A DNA stretch of 64,000 bases from Hybos culiciformis (lineage: Eukaryota; Arthropoda; Insecta; Diptera; Hybotidae), in the NCBI GenBank assembly GCA_964007475.1, contig OZ023274.1, forward strand, positions 372,001 to 436,000, written 5' to 3'. Under the pieces are notes generated by a model. That model saw only the letters and a list, made by a program, of their open reading frames with translations, was not told where the DNA came from and did not search any database. This document shows positions 43,961-58,884 of this stretch, in pieces. Numbering within the stretch: the first letter of the stretch is position 1; each line of letters starts with the position of its first letter. The position numbers were made by a program, and so were the translations under genes.

Positions 43961-44653
43961 TTAAAATGGCCCAAACAAACTCTTTTAAATATTCTTATTC
44001 CCAGAGTCAATGAAGTTAGAGATCTCGGCATTTTATGTGATTACCAATTGATATTTAAACCACATGTATATTAAATTGTAAATAAAGCAAATTCCACTCT
44101 AGGTTTTATTAAACGTTGGTCAAGAGAGTTCTGTGACCCATTTATAACCAGATTTCTTTTTACATCTCTTGTAAGACCATTGTTAGAATATGCCTCTCAA
44201 GTATGGTCACCCTTTTTTTCTGTCGACATCAATAGAGTCGAATCTGTTCAAAAAAATTTTCTTAGATTTGCATTAAGGCATCTTCCTTGGGAGGATAACT
44301 TAATCCTTCCACCGTACACAGAACGCTTAAATCTCATTAAGCTTGAATCTCTTCAAGACAGACGGGAATTTGCAGATGTTGTTTTCATTCATCAAATTAT
44401 TATTGGTGAAATTATTTCTCCTATTATTCTGGAGAAGATCAACTTTCGAGTTAATACCAGAAGCCTCCGTACCACTAACTTATTTGAAATTGCTTACCAT
44501 AGAACCGAATATGGATGCAATGATCCCATTTCTCGAATGCTTGCTTTTGCTAATAAAAACCATCATGTTTTTGACCTTAATATCTCTAAGGCATCCCTTA
44601 AAGCTGGTTTAAAGGCTAATTATTTTTTCACTAATAACATTGGAAGACTTTAA
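43961..44653 (+). pseudogene. Non-LTR reverse transcriptase fragment, family B copy 2
   Basis: The frame starts RVNEVRDLGILCDYQL, has one stop near 44074, then SLVRPLLEYASQVWSPFF and continues to a stop at 44651-44653. It aligns with the family B copy at 5433-6092 over the same region. The 3' part of the element probably continues toward 45360, where hAT sequence resumes. 5' truncated, inserted within the hAT transposase. Confidence 0.8.
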
Positions 44654-46013
44654 TTAATATTTAAATTTTCTGTATATCCGAAGCCAAGGGAAGTGGTAGA
44701 CTAAAGATAATTCTTCTAATTATTATTTTTATTAAATTTAAATTATCGTTTCAACATACAAACGTACCCTGACGAAGTAATGTAAGACGATATATATTTC
44801 ATATATTATCTGAAGCCGATAGGTCGTTGTATGCTGATTGTTTTTAATTTGAGTAATTTTTTATTTATTTATTTTTTTGATTCATTTTGAATCTTCATGA
44901 AATGTCTTAGTTGACGCCGGAGGAAGTAGTAGGATATTTTCCACTAATTCTTCTTCTTCTTCTTATTATATTTTTAATTTTTTTAATTTACTCTTTCTTC
45001 TAATATTTACTCTCTTTTTTTAAAATTTTTTTACTAGGGAAACTATTCTTTGGTTATGTTATATGTCACTAGTGATTTCGTTCTTTATCAGAAACGAGAC
45101 TTGTTCTTATTGTTTTATGTTTGTTTTTTCTATAATTCTTTTTTTTTTTTCTGATGCTTGATTTAAGCATCGTTTGGTGGTAATATTAAAATTCCATTGC
45201 ATGCTTCGTACCGAGCCCTCTCCTCTCATATTAGCATGTATATGAGAGTGATGGTAAAGTTTTCATGGCAATTTATTGCCTTGAAGTGCAGTGGTGTTAG
45301 GATACACCCCCAACTCATTAATTTAAATAGGGAAGTAAAGTGATTGATCACTTCCTTTTAGGTTTAAAATTTTTCTCCAAAACTCTTCAATATTGAATTA
45401 TTCAATATACGGTGTGAAATCATAATTTTTAGAATTTAATTGACGTAATTCGCTCCTTTTTCTATCAAAATGTTGCAAATTCGGAACGTATAATGAAGAG
45501 AAAAATTTAGACATCTTTGCTAAAGATAACATTTTTTTTCAAGAACAGTTTTTGGAGATATTGTTTGTACGCATTCGAAAACTTCATTTTTAAAATAAAA
45601 TCTTTTAAGCATTTGGTTGCATAAAACAAAAGAATTTTATAGAATGGTCTTTGAATTTAAATCACAGCTGCCTCAAATATTCTTTAAAATTAGAATTTTG
45701 AAATTTTTTTTATGAAAATTGAAAATAAAAATCTTGATTTGCTTTCAAATGTCTTGAATTCCAAGGTTTTTTATAAGGGAATTGGAAAATGGATCAAAAA
45801 TCTTGATTTCAAGATTTTTGCTAAAAATAGAGCCAAGAATCTTGAAAATCAAGAAAAATCTTGACTTCTGGCATCACTGGCTTAAGCTCGGCATATAAAT
45901 ACCAGCTTTGGTTTAATTATCCCACTCGTTTAATAAAATTACTTAACAACCAATCGGATTTTTAAGCCCACTTGCACTTGCACCACTTCAAAAAATTAAT
46001 AGAAATGAAAATT

Positions 46014-46413
46014 AAGAGCCCGTTCTCAAACTGAAACTATTTTAGAAACTGAAAAATTTTTTTAATTTCTAGAATTTTTAGTTTTGGAACGACACGATTT
46101 TACACCTGTTATTTTACAATTATTTTACAAATCAAGATTTTTTGACGTAAAAATCGTTCCGAAATGATATTTTATATTTTAAAAATCTGCAACGGGAAAT
46201 TTTAAATTTCCCATAACAAACTCAGTTTATAGGTGTACTTTTTAGTGCACCTCATTTTAAAAAAAAAACAAAAAATTAAAAATTTAAGCAGACGTTGCAG
46301 ATGATACAGATTAAATGTCAAGCCTATTTCAATTTCTGAAAAAAAGGAAATTTCTTTAGCAGAAAAGGTATATTTTACGATTTAAAATAGTCTCAGTTTC
46401 GGAACGGGCTCTA
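46014..46413. repeat. Short element with AGAGCCCGTTC inverted ends
   Basis: AGAGCCCGTTCTCAAACTGA at the left pairs with the inverse of AGAGCCCGTTCCGAAACTGA at the right. Inside, AAATAGT words are also inverted. This is the form of a MITE. The target duplication could be TA but is not clear. Confidence 0.55.
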
Positions 46414-47644
46414 ATTCTGTTTTTATTTTTACAGTGAAAACTTTTTGTTTTCATTCTTTGATTTCTGATGTTTTTTTCTATGCATCTTTCTGCAAAATTC
46501 GTATTTGTTTTGATTTATAGTACGTTCCATAAGTCCGGGTACCCTCCACGCAAGATTTCCCTTTTCTGCAAAGTACTAGGAATACCTTCTGCAAAGTCCT
46601 ATGCACAGGGTATTGCCACCATTTTAATTTTAAAATCACATACCTTAACAAATTTTATATGCGCATCGTTAAAAAATTTGACATTTGTTGTTTTCAGATT
46701 TTGAAGATTAATTTGTATATTTATTAATAATTTGCTTATATTTTGCTTAAAGAAATACAAATTTAATGAAATAGCTAAAATTCTTTTTTATTTTTTAATG
46801 TTTTTAAGCTAAACACATAAAAAATATTAAAATGCATGACCAAAATTGAGTGAATGTGTTAGTTTGCACTTCAACATGAATTTTTACTCCCTATTGACTA
46901 GTGATTCACCGATGAAAAGGTATTTCTATTTTGGAAATTGGTTACATGCATTTGGTGAACAAATATTAAAGTATATGCAAATAATTACAAGCAGCTGATG
47001 TCTTATTAACATTATGCTAATTTAAGTTGCCGTTCTCCCTTTACGAAGTTTCTTAATTTATTTTTCATCTGATAATGGATTCTTGTAGAACTCGACGTAA
47101 TAAGACGAAAAGATAAAATAAAAATTTGCGATATCTCGCTTAGTTTTCGAGATATCACAATTTAAACTGGTTTTTATGAGCCTCTAAGAGTGTTCACTTA
47201 TTAAACGATTGAAAAAAAAAGAAATCTCCCTTTTCTGTAAAGCAAATGTCACAATTTCTAAATTCAGGTCGTAATTTTCTGCATTCTTAATAATCTGCTA
47301 AAATCAACTACTTATAAAATAATATTTGGCCGACTGAAATTAAAAACTTGTAATAATACGTGACCGACCGAACTTTCTTACCCATTTTTGCCGCTTTTTT
47401 TTTCTATACAATTTTAGTTTTTGAATTCACTTAAAAGTAGACCTACAAATTTAGTTTATTATGGAAAATTTAAAATTTCTCTTTGCAGAATTTAAAAAAG
47501 TAAAATTGAATTTGTGAACGGCTTTAGGACAAAATTATTTCATTTTTTTAAATAACAGCAGTAAAATCGTGTCGTTCACAAATTAAAAACCTGGAATATT
47601 AAATCCGATTTAAATTTTTTCAATAATCGCTAATACGTGAACAG

Positions 47645-48388
47645 ACTCTAATCCAATTTCTTTTTTTTATTGCTGCGCGAAGTTTCATTTTCTTTCAGAA
47701 AATTTGCAGTATTATCACTATTACTACTATTATTACTTGAGCTATTACTTTGAGAAGTAAATATAGAAACTGCACTGAGTTTTTCTTTTTCTATTTTGAT
47801 TGAGGAGAGATATTTTGATTATTATAAGTTCATTTATTTCATAGTTTTCTTCATTTTCAATAAACTCAATTTTAATTTCAGCGTGTTCAGAATTTTCAAT
47901 TAAATTTTTACTGTTATCAATTTTTCCCAATAGCAATGTTTACCTTTGAAATCACTCTTTTGAAAATGTTTTCCACATAAATATTTACATTTGGTTTGAA
48001 AATCGTAATTCAATCTAGGTACTTACATCTAACCATTTCTGCTTTAAATCATCTTTTTTTGGGAAAACGAACATCCGATGTGTTTTATTTGCGAAGTGAC
48101 AATCATTAATCCAACATCTTTTTGTTATTCTTTTTTGAGACGGAATTTCTTTAACAATCGTTTCTCATTCAAAAATTGTTGGAATAGCATATTTTTTAGG
48201 AATTTAGTTTTACACTAAAACCGTGACTCCAAATGTTCTTTTGAATTTTTGGATTTTTCATTGAATTTATAATTTTTGATCCATATTACTTTGAGAAAAT
48301 AATTACGAGGGAATTTGTATACCGGAACATTTTGTTTTTTTTTGTAATTTATACAACATGTAACGGAACATCTACGATATCGCCTCAT
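47645..48388 (-). pseudogene. Broken third copy of the two-THAP gene
   Basis: The minus strand starts MRRYRRCSVTCCINYKK, then VPVYKFPRN, but the VCREHF part is damaged and followed by an in-frame stop. The second THAP region survives in pieces with frameshifts (RCWINDCHF, KTHRMFVFPKKDDLKQKW, CGKHFQKSDFK). The middle part reads EHAEIKIEFIENEENYEIN, as in copies A and B. The conserved C-terminal APKEIRRDFLTYK block is absent; similarity ends near 47645. The noncoding exon upstream is preserved (48701-48740). It cannot make the full protein. Confidence 0.8.
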
Positions 48389-48700
48389 TACCGAAGTTCC
48401 AATTACAATTTAACTATTTATACATTTTTTGGCTTTAAGGTAGCTAGGTACCTACTTTATACTATAGTAGGATTATCGTGAACGTATTGAATTCATTCAA
48501 AGATTAAAAAATGTGAGCAATTAATTGGGTAAAAACTAGAAAAGATCATGTGTTCTATTTGTTCCTTTGTAGCGTCAAAAATCAGAATTTTTTCAGCTTA
48601 TTTGATGAATATCTATTCGTTTAAAATTGAACTTAACACAGCCACAGACCCTACATCAAAAATTATAATTTGTTTAAAAATTAATATATATAACTTTTAC

Positions 48701-48740
48701 CTTGCTAATTGGCCTTCGATTAAAATTTCTGACCAGTTTA
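48701..48740 (-). other. Noncoding first exon of the THAP pseudogene
   Basis: GGTCAGAAATTTTAATCG and then CCAATTAGCAAG precede a GTAAAA donor on the minus strand. The match to the copy A exon (38172-38210) is close, so the duplication unit included the 5' UTR and promoter region. Confidence 0.5.
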
Positions 48741-48750
48741 AAAATAAATA

Positions 48751-50077
48751 ATGAATTTTTATTTTTTTTAATAATTTATTTTATTTTTTTTGGATTTTTC
48801 CAAGTTTTTATTTTCTATTTCTAATGCTACATTTATTTATCGTGAAAGTTTGCCACTGTGATCATCTAAAAACCTATAACGCCTCGCCTATAATGCTTGA
48901 AATTCTTTTTTTTTGCTTTGAATTTCATTTTTTTCCTTATATTGACCTGATCCATAATATTATTTTTCGTACCTTTTCAGTATTTTTATATCATTGTTTT
49001 TATCATCATCATCATCTACAAAAATTATATTTCCATTTGCTAATTTATTAGAAAGACCTAGAATTGATTGATGTCTTGTGCGACCTTCATTACTTAGCAT
49101 ATCATTTTTAACAACCAGACTATCTAATCCGCTTGGCTTTTCGTTGAATACTTAATATACCTAAAAGTTTTTAACCATAATAGAGACATTTATAGCGTTC
49201 CCATTGAGTTGAAATAGAGTTTAGTTTAGTTATTGTTGAGTCATTTCATATAAAATTTCAACTCAATTCCTGTACGACCAGAAATCAATTCTCCCTGAAA
49301 CAAAAAAATAAATATTTATAGGGAATTTACTTGGAATTAAATATGTATGTCATATTTCAAGTTCAATGACTTACAGAATAAATATTAATTTATTTTCGTA
49401 TCAATAATTTTAAGATAAGACTCCTGTCTGTTTAAAACAAAACAAAATTTTATTTTGAAAAAACTTAACTGCATTCAAAATTTTTTTTACATTATTTTGA
49501 ACGTCACAAATTTCAAATTGAGTTGAGACTTCAAAGAGATTGTTTTGAATTTTGATACAAAAAATATCCTTATAGAATATACCTACTGCTTTTCTTTATA
49601 AACGAAATTAAGCATAAAACAAACATTTTTTTTTGAACTTTGACTTATAAGATAACATACATTTTATTTTTAAAATTTTACATTGTTTTTTTTTAATTTT
49701 TACATGGAAATATGTTTTCTTACATTTTTTATTGTTTGTTTATGTTAAAAACTTTTTTTTTTAAATTAATGAGGACAAATAAATTTATTTTATACAAATA
49801 CATAATGTAAAGTGATAGTAAATTTGTATCTTTTTGGTAAAAAAAAAAAAACAAAATCCATTATTTGGATTCTGTTTACAAATTACATGCTTTAGTTACT
49901 AAATTTTATTAATACATTATTTTTTGTATTGTTATGATGTTAAGACAATAAACAGAAATATGAGCTCACTTCTAAAATAAAGCTGATCTTTTTCTTATAT
50001 GCTTTATGAAAAAAAATTGCAAAATTTATGATTATTTTTGTTTTTTTTTTATATTAACTTTTGGCTAGATTTTAAGG
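48751..50077. other. Intergenic region, no gene seen
   Basis: AT-rich DNA between the THAP array and the ARL1 3' end. Minus-strand 3' UTR of ARL1 probably occupies the last few hundred bases. Nothing else supported. Confidence 0.45.
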
Positions 50078-52345
<2,268 letters not shown>

Positions 52346-53008
52346 TTTGTTTCTTAAATACGATTAATTCGAAGTTAAATTTGATTGTTTTTTTTTAATC
52401 TTTTTTATTCTTTAAATAAATGCAATTATTTTTTATCGCGAAAATTTTTAATTTTTGATTGAAATTGAAAATAGTTAGAAAAAAATTATTTTTTTAAAGT
52501 TTCCTCTTTGGGTTTTTTTTGCTTGCTGTGCTGTCACATCACAATTAAAATGTCATACGAATTTTTTTTATTTTTTGGCTACCAAGTCATGGGCGGCGCA
52601 GTCAAGCCTTAAGATATCTAATGCAGTTGTTTTTACTACGCTGAATAAATAATTTTTGTGCAAACTTTTTGCGATACTCACTTTTGGTGGGTATACAAAT
52701 ATTTTTTTTGAGATAATTCTTCGGATTATGAAAACTATTTCTTTTTGCGATAATAAAAAAATTTAACTGATAAGAGATTAGGCCTTATTAGAACGAAAAA
52801 GTACATTTAGCTAGATAATTGTTCTTTCATGCGATTTCATGCGTTGGTTTCTTAGTTTTTGATTATTTATTCCCTTAAAATACTCAAATTTCCACAAAGC
52901 ATGGATATGTGCTTTCTAAAACAAAAATTTAAGGTAGGTATGCCTACCTAAATAAATTCAAATATTTTATTCTTATATAAAAAACGTAATATTTTTTGTT
53001 TACTTAAT
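52346..53008 (-). promoter_or_regulatory. Presumed ARL1 promoter and 5' UTR
   Basis: The 663 bp between the OXSM stop codon and the ARL1 start codon. A GC-richer patch with GGGCGGCGCAG lies near 52590. No defined promoter element recognised; the label is from position. Confidence 0.3.
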
Positions 53009-54423
53009 CTACTCGCTGTAAGAGCTCAAACATAAACTCGCATTAGTTCCACCAAACCCAAAACTATTTTTAATGGCAATTCTTTTTGACAAATTTTTCT
53101 TCCATTTTTCTGGTTCTCGAACAAGATCGATTTTAATATTTGGATCTATTTCATCGCAATTAATAGTTGGCGGTATTAAATTATTTTTAATTGCTAATAT
53201 AGTGAATAAACATTCCAGATTTCCAGAAGAACCGAGCAAATGACCGTGTGATCCCTTAGTTGAAGAAACTTGAATTTCACCGAATGTTTTATGAATTGCT
53301 CTTGCTTCAATTATATCACCCGTTGGAGTTGAAGTTGCATGAGCATTAACATAACCTACTTCTCCGGTTTCAATTTGTGCTTCTCTTAATGCACGTTTCA
53401 TAGCTAAAATTGCTCCGGTGCCATTTTCACTTGGTGAAGTTAAATGATGGGCATCACCAGATAAACCATAACCCAAAATTTCGGCATAAATAATTGCACC
53501 TCTGTTTTTAGCTTTAAATAATTCTTCAAGAATTAAGATTGCAGAACCTTCGCCCATAACAAAACCATCTCTTTTTTTATCAAATGGCCGTGAAGCTTTT
53601 TCTGGTTCATTGTTAAAGTTTGTACTCAAAGCACGCAAACGACAAAATCCAGCTATAGATAATGGATCTATACACGATTCTGAACTACCAGCTATCATTA
53701 AGTCAGTGTCACCATTTTTTATGAAACGAAATGCATCTCCGATTGCATGTAAACCTGTTGCACACGCTGTCGATATTGAATGATTGGGTCCTTTTAAGCC
53801 AAACCGCATACTGACTTGACCACAAGCCATATTAGGGAGAATTCTTGGTATAAAGAATGGGGAAACTCGAGTATAACCTTTTTGTAAATTCTCATGAGAC
53901 TTGTAGACATCAGATAGATCAAACATTCCCGTTCCAATGCAAACACCACAATTTTCTTTATAATCTGAATTCATTGGATTTAGATTGGCTGATGTTAGAG
54001 CTTCTTCTGTTGCTAAAATTGCTAAAACAGTTGCTGGACTCATTGATTTCATATCACTTTTAGTTAATTTCGAATATATTAGGTCATCTTTGTTTTGAAT
54101 TTTTGCTGCAACTTGACATGGTAAACCTTTATATTCTTCACTCAAATTTGTTGCCGCACTTCTTTTGTCAATTAAATTCTTCCACGATGAAACAACAGAA
54201 TTTCCCAGTGGTGATATGCAACCTTAAATTAAAAGGAATAAAAATTATTACTAAGATTTTCATATCAGGATTCAGTGATTCTTGTTATTTGTTAAAGCTG
54301 CTGCTCACCGAACCCAGTCACAACTACTCGTCTTTGGTTTGATTTAATTTTATTTGTTAAATTTGCTACCGTTCGCATTGACAAATTATTTTTATTAAAA
54401 AATTTCCAATTTATTATTTTCAT
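53009..54423 (-). CDS. Oxsm: Mitochondrial 3-oxoacyl-[acyl-carrier-protein] synthase (OXSM, KAS II type)
   Basis: Two exons, 54309-54423 and 53009-54222, join in frame (442 residues; human OXSM 459). It condenses malonyl-ACP with the growing acyl chain in mitochondrial type II fatty acid synthesis, which supplies octanoate for lipoic acid. The basic, acid-poor N-terminus (first 30 residues, with K, N, R) fits a mitochondrial transit peptide. The fold starts at RRVVVTGFGCISPLG, across the splice junction. Catalytic residues are visible: Cys in STACATGLHAIG (about residue 200), His in VNAHATSTPTGD (about 340) and His in KGSHGHLLGS (about 375), then FGFGGTNASL near the C-terminus. Nothing is broken. 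The start is the first ATG of the exon. Confidence 0.95.
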
Positions 54424-56402
54424 AATTCAATTTTCTAATCATATATATTTATATTTTATTTGAAATTATAAAATTTATAATTAATTTTTTATTTATGAAT
54501 TAACGACGATCACGATTTTATGAAATTTTTTACTTGTTCTTGTTATTTTTGATTTTAAAATTTTAGATTTTTGGGTTTTGTCTTTTGTTGTTTGTTTTTA
54601 TTTACAAAAACAAAAATCGGTTGTTTGCGATTTAACAACAGCTGTTTGAAAATAAAATTTTTATTCAGAGAAACCACTTGTTAACTTTTTTAAAAAATCT
54701 CTATGATTCCATAGATAAGATATAGTAATAGATGGCCCACTCAAAAGATTTACTACAGCGCCTGATGGATTTGTGGAGGGAAGGTGAACTAAAAAAATAA
54801 AATTTTTGTAGGTGGCAGTATTTCTAATATTTCAAATAAAATTATTAAAATTCAAATTTGCAGGAAAAAAAGAAGATTATGAATAAAAGATAAATTTATT
54901 TTTATAGCAATTTTTTTATTTTCTTAATTTTTTTAGTTTTTATAAAATGTTTTCTGAAATATATTATTGTATTTTTTTTTCTATTTGATCACTTATATAA
55001 TTCTAACATTTTCACTTAAAATTCTATTTATTTTATTGCAATAATTATTAATTAATAAATTAAATGTATAATCTTAAATTAACTTAAATTCCAATAAATC
55101 CAACTTTGTTTTTGTTTTTGTTTTTTTTTAAATAAAATCCACAATTAAAATTCAAATATGAATTTATTCAGTTTCTTTTTTTTTTAAATAATATCTTCTA
55201 TTACTTTTATAATAATTTAGTCTGTTTTCTAAAATAAGTTCAAAATTTAACTTCAATTAAAATTGTTTTTCAAAAATCCAGTTTATGATTTTTTTTAATA
55301 AAATTCAAATTATTTTTTTCTCAAAATTAATCACCTACACGTCTAAATGCTTTTATTTCAAAAAAATGAATAAATAAGAAAAAAAGCTCAGCCGGCTGGG
55401 TTGACAATAAAACAAAACGTAAACAAACAAGAGCGCCGCATGTGGTTGAAAGGTGAAACACATTAAGAAACTGAAATTAATTTTGTTCTAAGTGAACCTA
55501 CCATGATGATTCCGGATGTACAGGATGTACACATCATTTGCCGATTTTCTTTTTGTCTTGTATAATAATAAAAAAATAATCAAATTAAATTGAAAATAAA
55601 ATGGTAAATTGAGGTTATTCAGTTTTCTTAAGAATTTCTGCAATTTTGATCTTGACTTTTTCATTAAATTTCATAGTAAAATTTTGCATCATTGATTATC
55701 TTATTATAGGATTTTTGTCCTCTTGAATATACTGTCATGTAAATGTAACTTTTTTTTATTTGGAACCACATTTCTTCGCCTTAGAATTTTGTGTTAACAC
55801 ATTCAAAATTTCACTAATTTTGGTACATTTAAGGATTTAAGTAAATTTAGGTGGAAGTTTGAATGAATTTCGGATACTTTCTAATGAAATTGTACAAAAA
55901 AAATGAAAAAGGTTCAAATAAAATAAAATCTATCTATGTATATAATAAATTCAAAATGTTTGTATGTACATTGGTCTTAAACATATGTACCTAATTTTAT
56001 CTGAAACATATTTGCAGATCAGATTTTTACAGAATCTCAGGCAATCACCTCTAAAAATCGCTGTGTTATGATTATCTTTAAAAGCTCTAAATCTGTTCCT
56101 GTTCAAATTTATTAAATGAAAATCTGTCAATAATATGTTTCGGAACATTGGGCAGGTCAGTTGAATTCAACAAATAGATTAACCTAAAATAAAATTTACA
56201 TGTAAAATACAAAAGAAAGGAACAGAAAATATTTAATAATTTACTAATTTTCAAAGAAATCCCATATAAAGAAATATTTAGTAATGTAAAAAAATATAAT
56301 AAATTTTGCCTATTCATTTCCTGAAGGGTTTTTTTGAAGCATTATTTTGGTTTTATTTTGTTCAAGAAAATTTTAGCCGTTTTTTTTGCTCCAACTTCTT
56401 TC
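54424..56402. other. Intergenic region, no gene seen
   Basis: AT-rich upstream flank of OXSM. It should contain that gene's promoter. Short open frames near 55951-56317 are AT-rich and unsupported. The 8 bases 56403-56410 are the target duplication of the following element. Confidence 0.45.
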
Positions 56403-56410
56403 TCTAAGCG

Positions 56411-57263
56411 CAGAGGCGGTTTTAATGGTGTCGCGGCCCGTGGCGCTGAAAATTGGGCCCTACTCTCTAAATTAAAATAAAATAAAACAATATTAATTAA
56501 AATTTAATGAAAAACCTCAAACAAAATCAATTTCATTTAAATATTATTTCTAAAACTAAATTATCAAAAAATAATTAAATTACAAAATTTAAAGAATTCA
56601 TGGTTAGTACGCGTTGGACTGTGTTGCTTTATATGCGCTTGCAGACCCTAATATTTACGCGATATTTGCAGCATTGTCGTAGGATTGACCTCTACATTTA
56701 TCAATTGGTAAATTACACCAAAATCGGTAACAGAATTTGAGACTATACGATTTTCGCTTTATATTTTGATGACCACCGAACGCGTATACTGCAGTCATAG
56801 GGGAAAAAAACAGTATTTACATAAAAACTGAATATGAGAATAATAGGTTTAAATTTTATTAGTCGTACTGTATTATTCTTTTTTTTAATATTCTTCATTC
56901 AGTATATTTTATAGTACGGTATTTCCGTATAGTTATGCTGCATTTTTTCATTATTAAAAATACATGCCGCCAAATTTTATAATTTTAACAAAATATACAA
57001 AGCATTTTACAATCAAAAAAACTTTTTTGATGTTTTGGATCGATTTTCAAAAATAATTTGGCAAATTTTTTGTTTGTGATTTTTACTATCAAATGCCATC
57101 AATACCTAAGTTTTTCAGATTTTGGTAGATACTGTGTTTTCCACTATGACTGCAGTATAGGGAACATTTTGTAAAATTCACGTTTTCATGGCATTGTGAA
57201 TAGAATAGAAGCTACAATTTTCTATCGCGGGGGCCCTTCTATCGCCCGTTAAAACCGCCTCTG
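56411..57263. mobile_element. hAT-like element with CAGAGGCGGTTTTAA ends
   Basis: Inverted ends CAGAGGCGGTTTTAA on both sides and an exact 8-bp repeat TCTAAGCG (56403-56410 and 57264-57271). Just inside, GGGCCC-containing segments occur at both ends. The middle has no transposase that I can read. A non-autonomous 853-bp hAT-type element is the best call. Confidence 0.87.
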
Positions 57264-57271
57264 TCTAAGCG

Positions 57272-58654
57272 CAGAAAAAGATTTAATGAAAGTCGACAGG
57301 TTGTCTTTTATAGAAAAAAAAATTAACAAATAAATTTATTTGTTATGTTTATTATTCATTTCTTCCACCGAAAAGGAATAAATAAAAATTTAGTAGAAAA
57401 AACCTAAAATTATTTAATTTTTTTCTTGAAACAAATTATTGATAAAAAAAAATTTTAAATTTATGTTGTGATCCTAATAACTTGCTATCCATTTCTTTTT
57501 TTTTTTTAAGTTTATGATTTTTCTTCTTTTCGTCCTTTTTATAAAAACTAAAAAGTTGCAATTTGATTCGACTTAGATTTTTGGTGGAAAACGAAATTAA
57601 CATTTAAAGAAAGATATTTTAAAAAAGTAGGTATTGTCACTTGATTACGCATAAATGTCTTAAGCATGATATAGCCGAGATGGATGTTTATTATTATATT
57701 GTCTAACTGAAAATGTCTTCATAATTATAGACTTATAGTTCTTGTCAGCTTTTTCCAACAAGATCTGCATCCTGGTTGAAAAATATCAAATATCATTTAT
57801 ATTTGTAATATTTCGTACACATTAGGGTAGTGTGTAGTAATATATAATGTTGAAAGAGAAAGACTTTCGGAAGTTGTTAAAAAGCATTTATTTTTGTAAT
57901 TTAATGTCAAAAATATTTCAATTTGAATTTTTTAATACATGCCCCAAGGCATGTATTAAAATATTCTGTACAAAAAAACATCATTACTGTCAAATCAAAG
58001 ATGTTTTCATTTGAATTTTTAAAACATTTTTTCTCTTGAAAGAAATAATAAAAAAAAGCAAAAAAATTATTCTCCGGAGAATTTGTATTTTTTTGACACT
58101 ATCAAAATTTTTTTATGTTAAAATATTTTTATTCAAGAAAAATAAAAATCCTGGGAGAAGCACTAATGATTTCAAAAATTTTACCATTAGGAGAAAATTT
58201 CAATATTGAAAAATGACATCTGATCAATATAATCAATACTAAAATTTTCTTTGAATGGGCTATTTTTTGTACTCATAATAATGAGTTAAATTTTTGCATT
58301 CTTAATATTAGAAAGCGTAGAAAGAAATATGTATTGTAAATAAAATGTAATATAGGGATAATTCCTATTGAATGCACGTTCTGAATGCATTATTTAAATT
58401 TTAATCTTTGCTTTTTTTGTTAAATATTCAAATCATTTCTACGGAAGCACTCAATACGTTCAATATATGAAAGATTCGTCCTTGGTACCTATATAATTCT
58501 ATTTTGTTTTGGAATACAATTTTTTGCTCAAAGCCTAGGAAATTATTATTATAAATCCAATAAAAATTAGAATTTTATATAGTTAGATATAGGTTTTGTT
58601 AACATTTTAATTTGCAATAAAATTGTATTCAACCGTTTTCGACCCCCATATACA
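57272..58654. other. Intergenic region, no gene seen
   Basis: AT-rich. One short perfect hairpin, TTTAATACATGCC with its inverse, lies at about 57939-57970. Nothing else supported. Confidence 0.45.
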
Positions 58655-58870
58655 CACACTAAGTGATATTGCGATCTTCCACCATAATTGTTGCACATAA
58701 GTTTAGTTGTTTATATCATATTAAAAAATTATATTTAAGATAAATATCCATTAAAACATTAAAACACACTAAGTGATATTGAGATCTTCAACCATAATTG
58801 TTGCACATAAGATTAATTGTTTATATATATAAGATTAGTTGTTCGTATATAAATACCCATTAAAACAATC
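58655..58870. repeat. Tandem duplication of a 110-bp unit
   Basis: CACACTAAGTGATATTG with GATCTTC and CCATAATTGTTGCACATAAG occurs at 58655 and again 110 bp later, followed each time by a TTGTTTATAT and CCATTAAAAC segment. The two copies differ by a few substitutions and a small length change near the end, so the duplication is fairly recent. Confidence 0.75.
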
Positions 58871-58884
58871 ATATACAAAAGAAT

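Larger units (their letters stand above)
42905..45879 (-). mobile_element. Decayed hAT element with transposase remnants
   Basis: Termini CAGTGATGCCAG and inverse, with the exact 8-bp repeat GCTTAAGC (42897-42904 and 45880-45887). Subterminal sequence repeats ATCTTGA/TCAAGAT words. On the minus strand a hAT transposase C-terminus survives at 43829-43960, and an upstream piece at 45361-45496 reads VPNLQHFDRKRSELRQLNS and, after a stop, EEFWRKIL. The element was later hit by foldback element 2 (42971-43507) and by a family B non-LTR copy (43961 onward), which split the transposase. At 2975 bp it is the only hAT in the window with transposase traces and may have mobilised relatives with TGCCA ends. 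Confidence 0.85.
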
